A program made the position numbers and the translations under genes. The notes below the pieces were generated by a model that ran no database searches, was not told the origin of the DNA, and saw nothing but the letters and a program-made list of their open reading frames with translations. Positions 18,260-27,541 of a DNA stretch of 64,000 bases are shown in pieces. Origin of the DNA: Sutcliffiella rhizosphaerae (lineage in GTDB: Bacteria; Bacillota; Bacilli; Bacillales; Bacillaceae_I); contig NZ_CAKJTJ010000001.1 of NCBI RefSeq assembly GCF_917563925.1, forward strand, positions 310,001 through 374,000. The letters run 5' to 3'. Each line of letters starts with the position of its first letter. The first letter of the stretch is position 1.

Positions 18260-19237
18260 TTAATTTGTTACTAACAGCTTTTTAAATTCTGCGGTTAATA
18301 GTGGTACCACTTCAAACAAGTCACCGACAATTCCGTAATCCGCTACTTTAAAAATGTTTGCTTCCGGATCTTTATTTATCGCGACAATCACTTTAGAGTT
18401 AGACATTCCGGCTAAGTGCTGGATTGCTCCCGAGATTCCACAAGCGATGTAAAGATCAGGTGTGACTACTTTTCCAGTTTGACCAATTTGCATGGAGTAG
18501 TCGCAATAATCAGCATCACATGCTCCTCGAGAAGCACCAACTGCGGCACCAAGTACGTCTGCAAGTTCTTTTAATGGTTCAAATCCATCTGTGCTTTTTA
18601 CTCCGCGACCACCTGCCACAACAACTTTCGCCTCTGAAAGATCCACTCCATCTGTTGCTTTTCGTACAACTTCCTTAATGATGGTACGAAGGTCTTTCAC
18701 ATCAACTTCTAATGAGGATACATCTCCAGAACGCGCATCGTCTTTTTGAAGGGATGCGATGTTATTTGGACGAATGGTAGCAAAAATGACCCCATCCGTT
18801 ACGATTTTCTTTTCAAATGCTTTTCCTGAGTAAATTGGCCTTGTGAATACAAGATTACCCCCGACTTCTTCAACTTCAGTTGCATCTGAAATCAACCCAG
18901 AATTTAATTTTGAAGCAAGTTTAGGTGAAAGGTCTTTTCCAAGTGCAGTATGACCAAAAATAATTCCTTCTGGACTCTCAGCATCCAATACAGCCATTAA
19001 AGCTTGGGAGTATCCATCAGATGTGTACGCTTTCAAATTAGCATGTTCTACTGTAATAACTCGGTCTGCTCCAAAAGCAATTAGTTCCTGTGCTAAAGAC
19101 CCTACACTCTCTCCAGCTAAAACAGTTACAACTTCCCCACCCTCAGCTACAGTTTTTGCAGCTGCAATTGCTTCAAACGATACATTACGCAATGCTGAAT
19201 CACGTACTTCTGCTAATGTTAACACTTTTCTTGCCAT
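18260..19237 (-). CDS. etfA: Electron transfer flavoprotein alpha subunit
   Basis: EtfA carries FAD and passes electrons from acyl-CoA dehydrogenases to the quinone pool. The 325-residue product has the C-terminal FAD-binding domain with GGRGVKS, GASRGACDADYCDYSMQIGQTG, seen in two pieces, and the Etf signature YIACGISGAIQHLAGM. The start is ATG at 19237 with AGGAGG. It follows etfB by 52 nt in one transcription unit. Confidence 0.97.
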   Translation of the reverse strand: MARKVLTLAEVRDSALRNVSFEAIAAAKTVAEGGEVVTVLAGESVGSLAQELIAFGADRVITVEHANLKAYTSDGYSQALMAVLDAESPEGIIFGHTALGKDLSPKLASKLNSGLISDATEVEEVGGNLVFTRPIYSGKAFEKKIVTDGVIFATIRPNNIASLQKDDARSGDVSSLEVDVKDLRTIIKEVVRKATDGVDLSEAKVVVAGGRGVKSTDGFEPLKELADVLGAAVGASRGACDADYCDYSMQIGQTGKVVTPDLYIACGISGAIQHLAGMSNSKVIVAINKDPEANIFKVADYGIVGDLFEVVPLLTAEFKKLLVTN

Positions 19238-19289
19238 GTTTGTCTCCTCCTGTCCAAATAACTATCTATATATAAACCAATCGAATATA

Positions 19290-20063
19290 TTAGATAACTT
19301 TCGCTTCGTTTCTTAATGCAGATACTAGTTCTTTAACTTGATCTTCTAATTCTCCCTGCAGCACTCGACCTGCTTCTTTTTTAGGTGGAAGGTAAATTTC
19401 TAATGTTTTTGTTTTTGCTTCTACATCTTCTTCTTCCAAGTCAAGATCATCAAGTTCCAATTCATCTAATGGCTTCTTCTTCGCCTTCATGATACCTGGT
19501 AGAGATGGATAACGCGGATCATTCAACCCTTGTTGTGCAGTGACAAGTAACGGTAAAGAAGTTTCAATTACTTCTGAATCTCCCTCCACATCTCGTACGA
19601 TTGAAACCGTTTCACCATCAATCTCTAATTTCGTAATGGTTGTTACGTATGGAATATTTAGCAATTCGGCCACACGAGGTCCTACCTGTCCAGAACCCCC
19701 ATCAATGGCTACATTACCACCAATAATCAAGTCCGCCTCTTTATCTTTCAAGAATTCTGCTAAAACTTTTGCTGTCGTATATTGGTCACCATTTTCTACA
19801 TCATCTTCAGTATTTATTAACACGGCCTTATCAGCCCCCATTGCCAATGCAGTTCGAAGTTCTTTTTCTGCTTCTGTCGTTCCAACTGTTACAACGGTTA
19901 TTTCTCCCCCATGCTCATCTCTTACACGAATAGCTTCTTCTACTGCGTATTCGTCGTATGGGTTGATAATAAATTCAGCACCGTCTTCATTTATGCTGCC
20001 ATTTGCTACAGTCAACCTTTCTTCCGTATCAAATGTTCTTTTCAATAATACAAAAATATTCAT
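19290..20063 (-). CDS. etfB: Electron transfer flavoprotein beta subunit
   Basis: EtfB binds AMP structurally and pairs with EtfA. The 257-residue product has the beta-subunit core (NPYDEYAVEEAIRV, VTVG, MGADKAVLI, NVAIDGGSGQVGP) and the LP-recognition loop near LPLLVTAQQGLNDPRYPSLP. The start is ATG at 20063 with GGAGG; GTG directly before it is less likely. Confidence 0.96.
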   Translation of the reverse strand: MNIFVLLKRTFDTEERLTVANGSINEDGAEFIINPYDEYAVEEAIRVRDEHGGEITVVTVGTTEAEKELRTALAMGADKAVLINTEDDVENGDQYTTAKVLAEFLKDKEADLIIGGNVAIDGGSGQVGPRVAELLNIPYVTTITKLEIDGETVSIVRDVEGDSEVIETSLPLLVTAQQGLNDPRYPSLPGIMKAKKKPLDELELDDLDLEEEDVEAKTKTLEIYLPPKKEAGRVLQGELEDQVKELVSALRNEAKVI

Positions 20064-20127
20064 CACAGTACCTCCGTTTAAACATTATTTTAATTAGTAA
20101 TATTCAGATTCTTTACTGCAAAAAAAA

Positions 20128-20901
20128 TTATTTCCCTTTAAATTCTGGTGCTCTTTTTTCAATAAATGCTGAGATACCTTCTTTTCCATCTTCAGAAGTA
20201 AAAACCTTACCAAATAATTGAGCTTCTTGATCTACGCCATGATAAAATTCCTGATGCTTGGCATATCGGGACAATTCAATAACTGAAGCAACAGATATTG
20301 GACCTTTTTGTGCAATTTTCTTCGCCATCTTCAAAGCTTCATCCATCAAAACTTCTTCATCGACGGCTTTATTTGCTAGACCCCATTGAACAGCTTCTTC
20401 ACCAGTTAACGTATCACTTGTGAATAGCATCTCAAATGCTTTTGCAGAGCCAACAAGTCTCGGCAGGCGTTGTGTTCCTGCAAATCCAGGTATTAATCCG
20501 AGCTGCAGTTCAGGTAAACCAAGTTTAGCATTCTTTGTAACAAGCCTTATGTGGCATCCCATTGCAAGCTCCAGACCTCCACCTAAAGCAGCTCCGTGGA
20601 TGGCAGCTATAATAGGTTTTGGGAAATTCTCCATTTTTTCGAAGAGGTCTTGGCCGTACTTGGCAAGCTGCGTGAATTCCTCTCCTGTTTCAACCGTGGT
20701 AAATTCCTTTATATCTGCACCTGCAGAGAAGAATCTACCTTCTCCATGCAAGACAATTACTCTTACTTCTTCCTGTTTCTCCAAGTCATTCATCAAAAAT
20801 GAAAGCTCTTTCAAAACTAAGGAAGACAAAGCATTCGCTGGTGCTTTATTTATAGAAATTGTTGCGATCCTGTCTTCAACCTTCCATTGCAAGTAATCCA
20901 C
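20128..20901 (-). CDS. fadB: Enoyl-CoA hydratase
   Basis: A crotonase-family enzyme of 257 residues that hydrates trans-2-enoyl-CoA in beta-oxidation. The oxyanion-hole motif GADIKEF (near 62), HGAALGGGLELAMGC (near 105) and GLPELQLGLIPGFAGTQRLP (near 128, with the catalytic Glu pair region) are all present. The start is GTG at 20901 with AAGGAGG. It corresponds to ysiB/fadB, which in B. subtilis is cotranscribed with etfB and etfA and controlled by FadR. Confidence 0.93.
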   Translation of the reverse strand: MDYLQWKVEDRIATISINKAPANALSSLVLKELSFLMNDLEKQEEVRVIVLHGEGRFFSAGADIKEFTTVETGEEFTQLAKYGQDLFEKMENFPKPIIAAIHGAALGGGLELAMGCHIRLVTKNAKLGLPELQLGLIPGFAGTQRLPRLVGSAKAFEMLFTSDTLTGEEAVQWGLANKAVDEEVLMDEALKMAKKIAQKGPISVASVIELSRYAKHQEFYHGVDQEAQLFGKVFTSEDGKEGISAFIEKRAPEFKGK

Positions 20902-20936
20902 TTTATCTCCTCCTTATGTAAGGCATGGAGCAAGTA

Positions 20937-21521
20937 TTAATTTGCTCCAAAACCTTTGATTAGTAGATGATGAATTTTTGGGGCAATTGAAGTCAAATCA
21001 TATTTCTGATCATTCATTACCCAAGTGGTAACTGTTTCATCAATTGTTCCAAATACCATTTGTCTAGCAAGTCGAACATCAAGATCATGAAGAAGCTCGC
21101 CTGATTCTTTCCCAGCTATGAGAATATCATCCACAACTTGAAGATAATCTTTCAGCACTTCATTTATCTTCAGGCGAAGTTCCAAATTCGACTGGCGTAG
21201 TTCAAGCTGTGTCACTATTGCTAGATGCTGATCTACTGCCAGCATGGAAAAATGCTTTTCAATCAATGTTAATAATTTCTCTTTTGCTGTCGATTTTCCT
21301 GCAATTTCTTGCCGAATCTTTTCGACGAAGAGACCCATTTTCTCCTGAAATAGAGAAATCAAGATGTCTTCTTTGTTTTTAAAATATAAATAGATTGTAC
21401 CGTCTGCAACTCCAGCTTGTTTGGCAATCTTTGAAACCTGTGCATGATGATAGCCATTTTCAGCGATAACAATGACGGCAGCATCTATTATTTGTTTATA
21501 TTTAGGCTTTTGTTGTTTCAA
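20937..21521 (-). CDS. fadR: TetR-family fatty acid degradation repressor FadR
   Basis: A 194-residue TetR regulator that in B. subtilis represses beta-oxidation genes and is released by long-chain acyl-CoA. The helix-turn-helix reads VSKIAKQAGVADGTIYLYFK (near 26-45), and the C-terminal ligand domain matches the B. subtilis protein closely (QLELRQSNLELR, MVFGTIDETVTTWVMNDQKYDL). The start is TTG at 21521 with AAGGAG, giving the same length as the B. subtilis protein. A perfect FadR box lies 24 bp upstream, so it probably autoregulates itself and the genes after it. Confidence 0.95.
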   Translation of the reverse strand: MKQQKPKYKQIIDAAVIVIAENGYHHAQVSKIAKQAGVADGTIYLYFKNKEDILISLFQEKMGLFVEKIRQEIAGKSTAKEKLLTLIEKHFSMLAVDQHLAIVTQLELRQSNLELRLKINEVLKDYLQVVDDILIAGKESGELLHDLDVRLARQMVFGTIDETVTTWVMNDQKYDLTSIAPKIHHLLIKGFGAN

Positions 21522-21544
21522 CCTTTTCGCTCCTTTTACAAAAA

Positions 21545-21562
21545 TGAATGAACAATCATTCA
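21545..21562. promoter_or_regulatory. FadR operator upstream of fadR
   Basis: TGAATGAACAATCATTCA is a perfect palindrome of TGAATGA around 4 bp, matching the FadR consensus TGAATGAMTANTCATTCA as known in B. subtilis. Confidence 0.88.
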
Positions 21563-21646
21563 TATTTTCATAATACTGTAACCCTGCTATGCTGTCAATT
21601 AATATCTTATCATAATCTGACTCAAAAATCTATTCTGAAAATATGA

Positions 21647-21673
21647 GGAGAGGGGCTGAAATATCCCCTCTCC
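21647..21673 (-). terminator. Hairpin between lcfA and fadR
   Basis: A 9-bp perfect stem, GGAGAGGGG / CCCCTCTCC, lies after lcfA. The T run is weak (TCATATTTTC), and it may end lcfA only partly. Confidence 0.6.
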
Positions 21674-21769
21674 AAGTAAATCTCTCTTCTCATAAATCGT
21701 GACAATGAAAAGAAAATTTAATATCTCAACTACTAGCTAGATGATCACGTAAAAAATTCTTTCCACACA

Positions 21770-23458
21770 CTATTTAGCAATCTTCTCTTTTTCTTCCTCC
21801 ACCAAAGCTCTTCTTAATATTTTCCCTACCGCAGTCTTTGGAAGTTCTTCCCTGAATTCATAAAGTTTTGGCGCCTTATAAGCAGCTAGATGTTTCCGAG
21901 CATATTGATCCAATTCTTCTTCTGTCAAGGTAGCTCCTTTTTTCTTCACGATGTATGCCTTAACGGTTTCACCACGATAAGGGTCTGGAACACCAGCAAC
22001 CACTACTTCTTGAATTTGTTCATGCTCATAAAGCACTTCTTCAATTTCACGTGGATAGATATTAAAGCCCCCCGCAATAATCATGTCTTTCTTTCTATCC
22101 ACAACATAAAAGTAACCCCGTTCATCCATATAACCAAGATCACCTGTCAAAAGCCATCCATCTCTAAGCACTGCTTCTGTTTCTTCTTTACGATTCCAGT
22201 ATCCCTTCATGATTTGAGGACCTCTTACAGCGATTTCACCTATTTCACCAATTGGTGCCATATCTCCCGTTTCCATGGATAGTACAATGGATTCAGTGTT
22301 TGGCCAAGGAATACCAATACTACCTGTAACCCTTTCATCCCACAGGAAGTTAGCATGAGTAACTGGAGAAGCTTCTGACAATCCATAGCCTTCAACAAGC
22401 TTACCACCTGTGACACGCTCGAATTGTTCCTGCACCTCCACTGGCAATGCTGCAGAACCACTGATGCATGAATCAACAGAAGAAAGATCATATTTTTCTA
22501 TATTCGGATGATTTAATAATGCAATATAAATTGTCGGTGCACCAGGGAAAAGTGTCGGCTTTTCCTTATGAATAGTTTTCAATGTAGTTTCTGGATCAAA
22601 TTTAGGCAACAGAATCATTTCAAATGCTTGCATAATGGAAAGGTTCATGACTGCTGTCATACCGTACACATGGAAAAAGGGTAATATACCGATAACTTTT
22701 TCCTGAGCTCGCTTACAGCGGTACATCCATTTCACACACATCATCGTATTTGATACTAAGTTTAGATGGGTAAGCATGACACCTTTCGGAAAACCAGTAG
22801 TCCCCCCTGTATATTGAAGTAATGCCAAATCTTCTTTTGGGTCTATTGGTATATCAATGGTTTGTGCCTCTGATTCTTTAATCGCTTCTGTAAATAAATG
22901 ATTTTCTCCACTATGTTCGACTTTCACAACTATTCCATATTGTTTTTTCTGCACGAATGGGTAAATCATATTTTTTGGAAAAGGGAGATAGTCCTTTATG
23001 CCAGTAACAATAATATTTTTTAATTTTGTTAGCGCTTTCACTTTTGACACTCTAGGATATAGAATATCCAAAGTTATAATTATTTCTGAATCTGAGTCAT
23101 TTAATTGGTATTCTAATTCTCTTTCCATATAAAGCGGATTAGTCTGAACAACTATTCCCCCGGAAAACAGAACTCCATAATAACTTATAACCGCTTGCGG
23201 ACAGTTCGGAAGCATAATAGATACGCGGTCGCCTTTTTCAACACCGAGTGTTTTTAAGTAGTTTGCCAGCTTTAAAGATTGATCATACACTTCTTCAAAC
23301 GTTAGTTTTTTCCCAAGGAAACTGATAGCCGTTTTTGATGGATGCTCTTCAGCAGCTTGCTTTAAGTAAGATTGCAACGTTCTCTCTTCGAAGTTGATCT
23401 CATGAGGTATTTCTTCTGGATACAGTGATAGCCATGGCTTTTTCACTTCTTGTTCCAT
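21770..23458 (-). CDS. lcfA: Long-chain fatty acid-CoA ligase
   Basis: It activates long-chain fatty acids to acyl-CoA at the cost of ATP. The 562-residue adenylating enzyme has the P-loop YTGGTTGFPKGVMLTH (near 215), the YGLSEASP motif (near 360), the hinge TGDLGYMDERGY (near 437) and the catalytic lysine region PKTAVGKILRR at the C-terminus. The start is ATG at 23458 with GGGAGGG. A candidate FadR box lies 110 bp upstream. Confidence 0.95.
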   Translation of the reverse strand: MEQEVKKPWLSLYPEEIPHEINFEERTLQSYLKQAAEEHPSKTAISFLGKKLTFEEVYDQSLKLANYLKTLGVEKGDRVSIMLPNCPQAVISYYGVLFSGGIVVQTNPLYMERELEYQLNDSDSEIIITLDILYPRVSKVKALTKLKNIIVTGIKDYLPFPKNMIYPFVQKKQYGIVVKVEHSGENHLFTEAIKESEAQTIDIPIDPKEDLALLQYTGGTTGFPKGVMLTHLNLVSNTMMCVKWMYRCKRAQEKVIGILPFFHVYGMTAVMNLSIMQAFEMILLPKFDPETTLKTIHKEKPTLFPGAPTIYIALLNHPNIEKYDLSSVDSCISGSAALPVEVQEQFERVTGGKLVEGYGLSEASPVTHANFLWDERVTGSIGIPWPNTESIVLSMETGDMAPIGEIGEIAVRGPQIMKGYWNRKEETEAVLRDGWLLTGDLGYMDERGYFYVVDRKKDMIIAGGFNIYPREIEEVLYEHEQIQEVVVAGVPDPYRGETVKAYIVKKKGATLTEEELDQYARKHLAAYKAPKLYEFREELPKTAVGKILRRALVEEEKEKIAK

Positions 23459-23568
23459 TTCATTCCCTCCCTTAATCGGCCTGTACTACTACAAAAGGCC
23501 CACATCTGTATGTTATAGTATATCAGTATTTAGTAGTAAAATATAACATTTTTTTGATTTTTTCAAAT

Positions 23569-23586
23569 AAAATGAATTTCCATTCA
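23569..23586. promoter_or_regulatory. Candidate FadR operator upstream of lcfA
   Basis: The minus strand reads TGAATGGAAATTCATTTT, keeping TGAATG and TCATT at the spacing of the FadR consensus with about four mismatches. lcfA is a known FadR target in B. subtilis. Confidence 0.6.
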
Positions 23587-23707
23587 CTTTTTTAGCAATT
23601 TAGACAATCCTAATTGTAAAAATACTTTGTGCAAAACCATGCTGATGTGAAGTTAATTAATATGAGCTACCCATCAAGCAATGAGTTTTAATAAGAGCTT
23701 GTATTCT

Positions 23708-24445
23708 TTATTGTTTATCTTTCTCTAATTCTCCTAATTTAGCGAAAAAGTCGATGAGGAAATGAAAAACGATGAGTGGTAAAATTGACCCCAATCCGAT
23801 ATATAGAATAGAAAAGATGACTCCAAAAATAGTTGTCCTTAATACTCCTGTCATAAAGCCTTGGTATGTGTGAGCGAGACCGAATAATAACGATGATAAG
23901 AAGATAATAATCCATATAGAAAAATTCGGAAATAAGAACGATAAAGCAAAAATTAAAAATCCTCTATATATAATTTCCTCCGTTATTCCGGCCGTAATAG
24001 AAACGTAATTCCACCATTTTTTTTCTTTTGTAGTTGTAGGTAGTATGTCCGAGAATTCTACATTATCCCATTGGTTTTCTTTTGCTTGTGATAGTTTTTT
24101 TCTAATCTTATCGCTATATCGATATCCGATTAAATAATATGTAATACCGAGTAGATACACTAGGGCAATAGCGAATACAGAATAGGTAGTAATTGGACCA
24201 AGTACTTCGGTATTGATAGTTGGGAAGGTTAGTCCAATATTAGTGAATGTAAGGTCAGTAAATACAATTAAAAACAATATAAATATTGTGGGAATCCATA
24301 GACTTATAATTGAATTAATGTAGTATTTTGTCCTTGCGTTTTCATTTAATTTCACATTTAGTTTGAATTTCTGGAAATCGAAATAACCAAAAATTGGCTC
24401 ATATACTAATGTAAAAATGATTATTATCCAAAAGGCATATTCCAT
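23708..24445 (-). CDS. CPBP family intramembrane metalloprotease
   Basis: The 245-residue membrane protein has about seven hydrophobic segments and the CPBP (Abi) motifs: GITEEIIYRGFLIF with the two glutamates and arginine, FGLAHTYQG with the first histidine, and FHFLIDF with the last. Such proteases range from prenyl-protein processing to bacteriocin self-immunity; the substrate is unknown. The start is taken as ATG at 24445, spaced well from GGGGTG; GTG at 24457 is possible. It is inserted between lcfA and yshE, which adjoin in B. subtilis, so it is an accessory gene. Confidence 0.85.
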   Translation of the reverse strand: MEYAFWIIIIFTLVYEPIFGYFDFQKFKLNVKLNENARTKYYINSIISLWIPTIFILFLIVFTDLTFTNIGLTFPTINTEVLGPITTYSVFAIALVYLLGITYYLIGYRYSDKIRKKLSQAKENQWDNVEFSDILPTTTKEKKWWNYVSITAGITEEIIYRGFLIFALSFLFPNFSIWIIIFLSSLLFGLAHTYQGFMTGVLRTTIFGVIFSILYIGLGSILPLIVFHFLIDFFAKLGELEKDKQ

Positions 24446-24564
24446 TTCGTCTTTCACCCCGTTTTGATATTTATTTGTTTATTTTACCAATAAATTGGGG
24501 GTTTTTAACAGAAATTTTAATTTGTTTTTCTTTAGGAAATACGATTACTATGTTTAATTCAATG

Positions 24565-24604
24565 TAAAAAAGGGTTCGGAATGTGTCCATTCCAAACCCT
24601 TTTG
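24565..24604 (-). terminator. Terminator of the polX-mutS2-yshE unit
   Basis: The stem AAAAGGGTTCGGAATG / CATTCCAAACCCTTTT has T runs on both strands. It lies after the tiny ORF at 24639. Confidence 0.85.
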
Positions 24605-24638
24605 TCTACAATCTAAAAGCAATTAATGCTTCTTCTTT

Positions 24639-24719
24639 TTATGCAATAAACAAATATATAATGCCAATTAATACAAATATTACACATAAACCAATTAATA
24701 TCTTCGCTAAAGTTTCCAC
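24639..24719 (-). CDS. Putative 26-residue membrane peptide
   Basis: A GTG-started frame of 26 codons directly after yshE (13 nt gap) has an AAGGAG site 9 nt upstream. The product is METLAKILIGL followed by a single hydrophobic helix (CVIFVLIGIIYLFIA). It is followed by the operon terminator. The organisation, site and single membrane span argue that it is translated. I do not recognise a family; it may be a small partner of the membrane protein YshE. Confidence 0.55.
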   Translation of the reverse strand: METLAKILIGLCVIFVLIGIIYLFIA

Positions 24720-24732
24720 GCTTAATTTCTCC

Positions 24733-25140
24733 TTACCTTATACTTGCACCGATAATAAATGACAATCCAACAGAAATGACAAATGAAATCAGGCCAACTG
24801 CTCTATTATCATTTCTGATTTCCTCGTCAACTTTGAAACTAGGAGTTAAAAATTCAAAGATAAAGTATGCGACTAAAAGTAGAATAAACCCAATGGAACC
24901 CCAACCAATCATCGTTAGAATAGAATCATGATTCCCTATGGAATAGCGAAAAATATTTGCAATTCCAAGGATTTTCCCCCCTGTGGCCATTGCAACGGCA
25001 AGATTACCTTTTTTGAGTTCTTCCATATTCTTATATCTAGTAACAAGTTCAAAAATAGCTAAAAACAAAACGAGACACAGAACCACTACGCTAAAGTTTG
25101 CCGCGGTTCTTACCAGTTCGTTCTCCCAAAATCCTGTCAT
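24733..25140 (-). CDS. yshE: DUF350 family membrane protein YshE
   Basis: The 135-residue protein has four hydrophobic segments and polar spacers (TRYKNMEELKKGNLAVAMATGG is visible in part near 38, EIRNDNRAVGLI near 107), the two-fold repeat typical of DUF350. The function is unknown. It lies 15 nt downstream of mutS2, as in B. subtilis, and is probably cotranscribed. The start is ATG at 25140 with GGGAG. Confidence 0.88.
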   Translation of the reverse strand: MTGFWENELVRTAANFSVVVLCLVLFLAIFELVTRYKNMEELKKGNLAVAMATGGKILGIANIFRYSIGNHDSILTMIGWGSIGFILLLVAYFIFEFLTPSFKVDEEIRNDNRAVGLISFVISVGLSFIIGASIR

Positions 25141-25155
25141 ACACAGGCTCCCTTC

Positions 25156-27513
25156 TTATTTCAGTTCGACAACCGTTACACCAGTGCCACCTTCTGAAGC
25201 TTCCCCAAATCGGTAATTCTTCACGGACCGATGATTTTTCAAATAGTTCTGTACCCCAACACGAAGTGCACCTGTCCCTTTCCCATGAATGATGGACACT
25301 CTATGATATCCTGCTAATACTGCATCATCGAGGTACTTTTCCACTCTCATTAACGCATTTTCAAATCGTTCTCCTCTAAGATCAAGTTCGAGGCTCACAT
25401 GATAATCTTTTCCTTTAATTGTTGCAAGAGGTTTTGTTTCCACTTGCTTTGGTCTGCTGATATATTGGATATCTTTTGATTTTACTTTCATCTTCAATAT
25501 CCCGATTTGTACTTGCCATTCTTTCTCATTAGTTTGTTCAACAAGATGCCCTTTTTGATTCAAGCTAAGTACTTTTACTTCATCTCCAAGCTCTAGAGTT
25601 TGATTAACCATTTCTTGTTTTTTCGTTGAAGATGACTTTTTGACAGTGGGGACTGCACCCTCTAGTCGTTTTTTGGCATCAATAAGCTCATGCTCTTTTA
25701 CACTAGCATGCTGCTCCATCCGCATTTTGCGAAGGTCTCGGATGATCTGTTCTGCTTCATGTTTGGCATCTTCCACCAACTTTTCTGCTTTAGCTGCTGC
25801 CTTTTCCATTAATTTGTCGCGTTGTTCATTTAAACCTTGCATTTGTTGTTCCAATTCTTCATGTAACTTTTCTGAAGTAATTCTAATTTGTTCCGCTTCT
25901 TTCCATTCTGCTTCTGCTCTTTTTTGTGAAGCCTCAAGGGATGCGATCATGTTCTCTACCTTATTGCTATCTTCGCTGACAAATCCTTTCGCTCGCTCAA
26001 TAACTGCCATATTAAGACCAAGTCGATTGGAAATTTCAAATGCGTTACTTCTTCCTGGTACTCCAATAAGTAATCTGTATGTAGGACTCAATGTATCAAC
26101 ATCAAACTCCACACTTGCATTGATTACACCTTCCCTGTTATATCCATATGCTTTCAGCTCCGGGTAATGGGTAGTTGCAATTACACACGCACCACGCTGA
26201 TAGACTTCATCAAGAATAGAGATTGCCAATGCCGCTCCTTCTTGTGGATCTGTACCAGCACCAAGCTCGTCAAAAAGTACCAGACTGTTGTAATCCACTT
26301 TTTGAAGGATGTCCACAATATTCACCATATGGGAGGAAAATGTACTTAAGCTTTGTTCAATGGACTGTTCATCACCAATGTCGGCATAAATTGCAGAAAA
26401 AACACCTATCTCAGAGCCGTCTTGAGCAGGAATATGAAGTCCTGATTGAGCCATTAGAGTTAACAAGCCTAACGTTTTTAACGTTACAGTCTTTCCTCCA
26501 GTATTCGGTCCAGTAATGACAATAGAAGTGTAGTCTTTTCCCAATTCAATCGTATTGGGGACTACTATATCTTCTGCGATTAATGGATGTCGTGCTTGTA
26601 CTAGCCTTATATATTTCTTATCATTTATTTCTGGTTTTGTCCCTCGGATATACTTGCCATACTTCGCTTTTGCAAACATAAAATCTATTTCGGCAAGAAT
26701 ATTGATATTTGCTAAAAGATCTTTGGCAACCTCAGCTACTTCTGCGGACAATTCAGCAAGGATCCGATCAATTTCCAATTTTTCTTTCACTTTTGCTTCC
26801 TGTAGGACATTGTTTAAGTCCACAACTTGCTGTGGTTCTATAAACAACGTTGCACCAGAGGAAGATTGATCATGTACAATCCCGCCATATGCACCACGGT
26901 ATTCCTGTTTCACAGGAATTACATAACGGTCATTTCGAATCGTAATAATTGCGTCTGAAAGCATTTTTTGCGCGTTGCTTGATCGGACCATACTTTCTAG
27001 TTTCTCACGGACTCTAGATTCCGTTGAACGTAGCTGCTGACGAATACCCCTGAGCTTTTCGCTTGCACCGTCCAGAACTTCTCCGTATTCATCAATGCAG
27101 TTTTTAATGTTACGTTCCAATTCAGGATAAATAATTAACTGCTCCATATACCCTTCCATTATTGGAATAGATATTTCCTCTTCCTTGAGCCCATCTACAA
27201 ATCGATCAAGCTTTCTAGCTGCATAAATGGTACCCGCGATATCCAAAAGTTCATGGGTATTTAATGCCCCACCTATCTCTGCTCGCTTAACATGTGCCCT
27301 GATATCTGTGATACCACCAAGTGGCACTTCCCCTTTTAGTCGTAAAATGGTAGCAGCTTCATCTGTTTGTAGCTGGCTTTTTACTACTTCATCATACTTA
27401 GTTGCTGGCACCAATTGGGAAACCTTATCTTTCCCTAATGAGGAAGCCGAAAAACTTGCAAGTTTCTCTTTCACCTTATGAAATTCCAATACCTTTAATA
27501 CTCTCTGTTGCAC
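25156..27513 (-). CDS. mutS2: Endonuclease MutS2
   Basis: MutS2 binds branched DNA and, in B. subtilis, also acts on collided ribosomes through its Smr domain. The 785-residue product has an N-terminal clamp and core, the ATPase with Walker A GPNTGGKT (near 335) and [13 protein letters not shown] (Walker B, near 415), a coiled coil (about 520-630, rich in Glu, Lys and Gln), and a C-terminal Smr nuclease domain with [12 protein letters not shown] and HGKGTGALR. The start is GTG at 27513 with AAGGGAG. Confidence 0.96.
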   Translation of the reverse strand: MQQRVLKVLEFHKVKEKLASFSASSLGKDKVSQLVPATKYDEVVKSQLQTDEAATILRLKGEVPLGGITDIRAHVKRAEIGGALNTHELLDIAGTIYAARKLDRFVDGLKEEEISIPIMEGYMEQLIIYPELERNIKNCIDEYGEVLDGASEKLRGIRQQLRSTESRVREKLESMVRSSNAQKMLSDAIITIRNDRYVIPVKQEYRGAYGGIVHDQSSSGATLFIEPQQVVDLNNVLQEAKVKEKLEIDRILAELSAEVAEVAKDLLANINILAEIDFMFAKAKYGKYIRGTKPEINDKKYIRLVQARHPLIAEDIVVPNTIELGKDYTSIVITGPNTGGKTVTLKTLGLLTLMAQSGLHIPAQDGSEIGVFSAIYADIGDEQSIEQSLSTFSSHMVNIVDILQKVDYNSLVLFDELGAGTDPQEGAALAISILDEVYQRGACVIATTHYPELKAYGYNREGVINASVEFDVDTLSPTYRLLIGVPGRSNAFEISNRLGLNMAVIERAKGFVSEDSNKVENMIASLEASQKRAEAEWKEAEQIRITSEKLHEELEQQMQGLNEQRDKLMEKAAAKAEKLVEDAKHEAEQIIRDLRKMRMEQHASVKEHELIDAKKRLEGAVPTVKKSSSTKKQEMVNQTLELGDEVKVLSLNQKGHLVEQTNEKEWQVQIGILKMKVKSKDIQYISRPKQVETKPLATIKGKDYHVSLELDLRGERFENALMRVEKYLDDAVLAGYHRVSIIHGKGTGALRVGVQNYLKNHRSVKNYRFGEASEGGTGVTVVELK

Positions 27514-27541
27514 GTTACCATAACTCCCTTCTTTGCTAGCC

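Noticed and set aside
19540-20097. 185-codon plus-strand ORF over etfB
   Set aside because: It is antisense to a clear etfB gene; Ser/Thr-rich composition is typical of shadow frames.
25640-26167. 175-codon plus-strand ORF over mutS2
   Set aside because: Antisense shadow of the MutS2 coiled coil, Ser- and Cys-rich, with no site.
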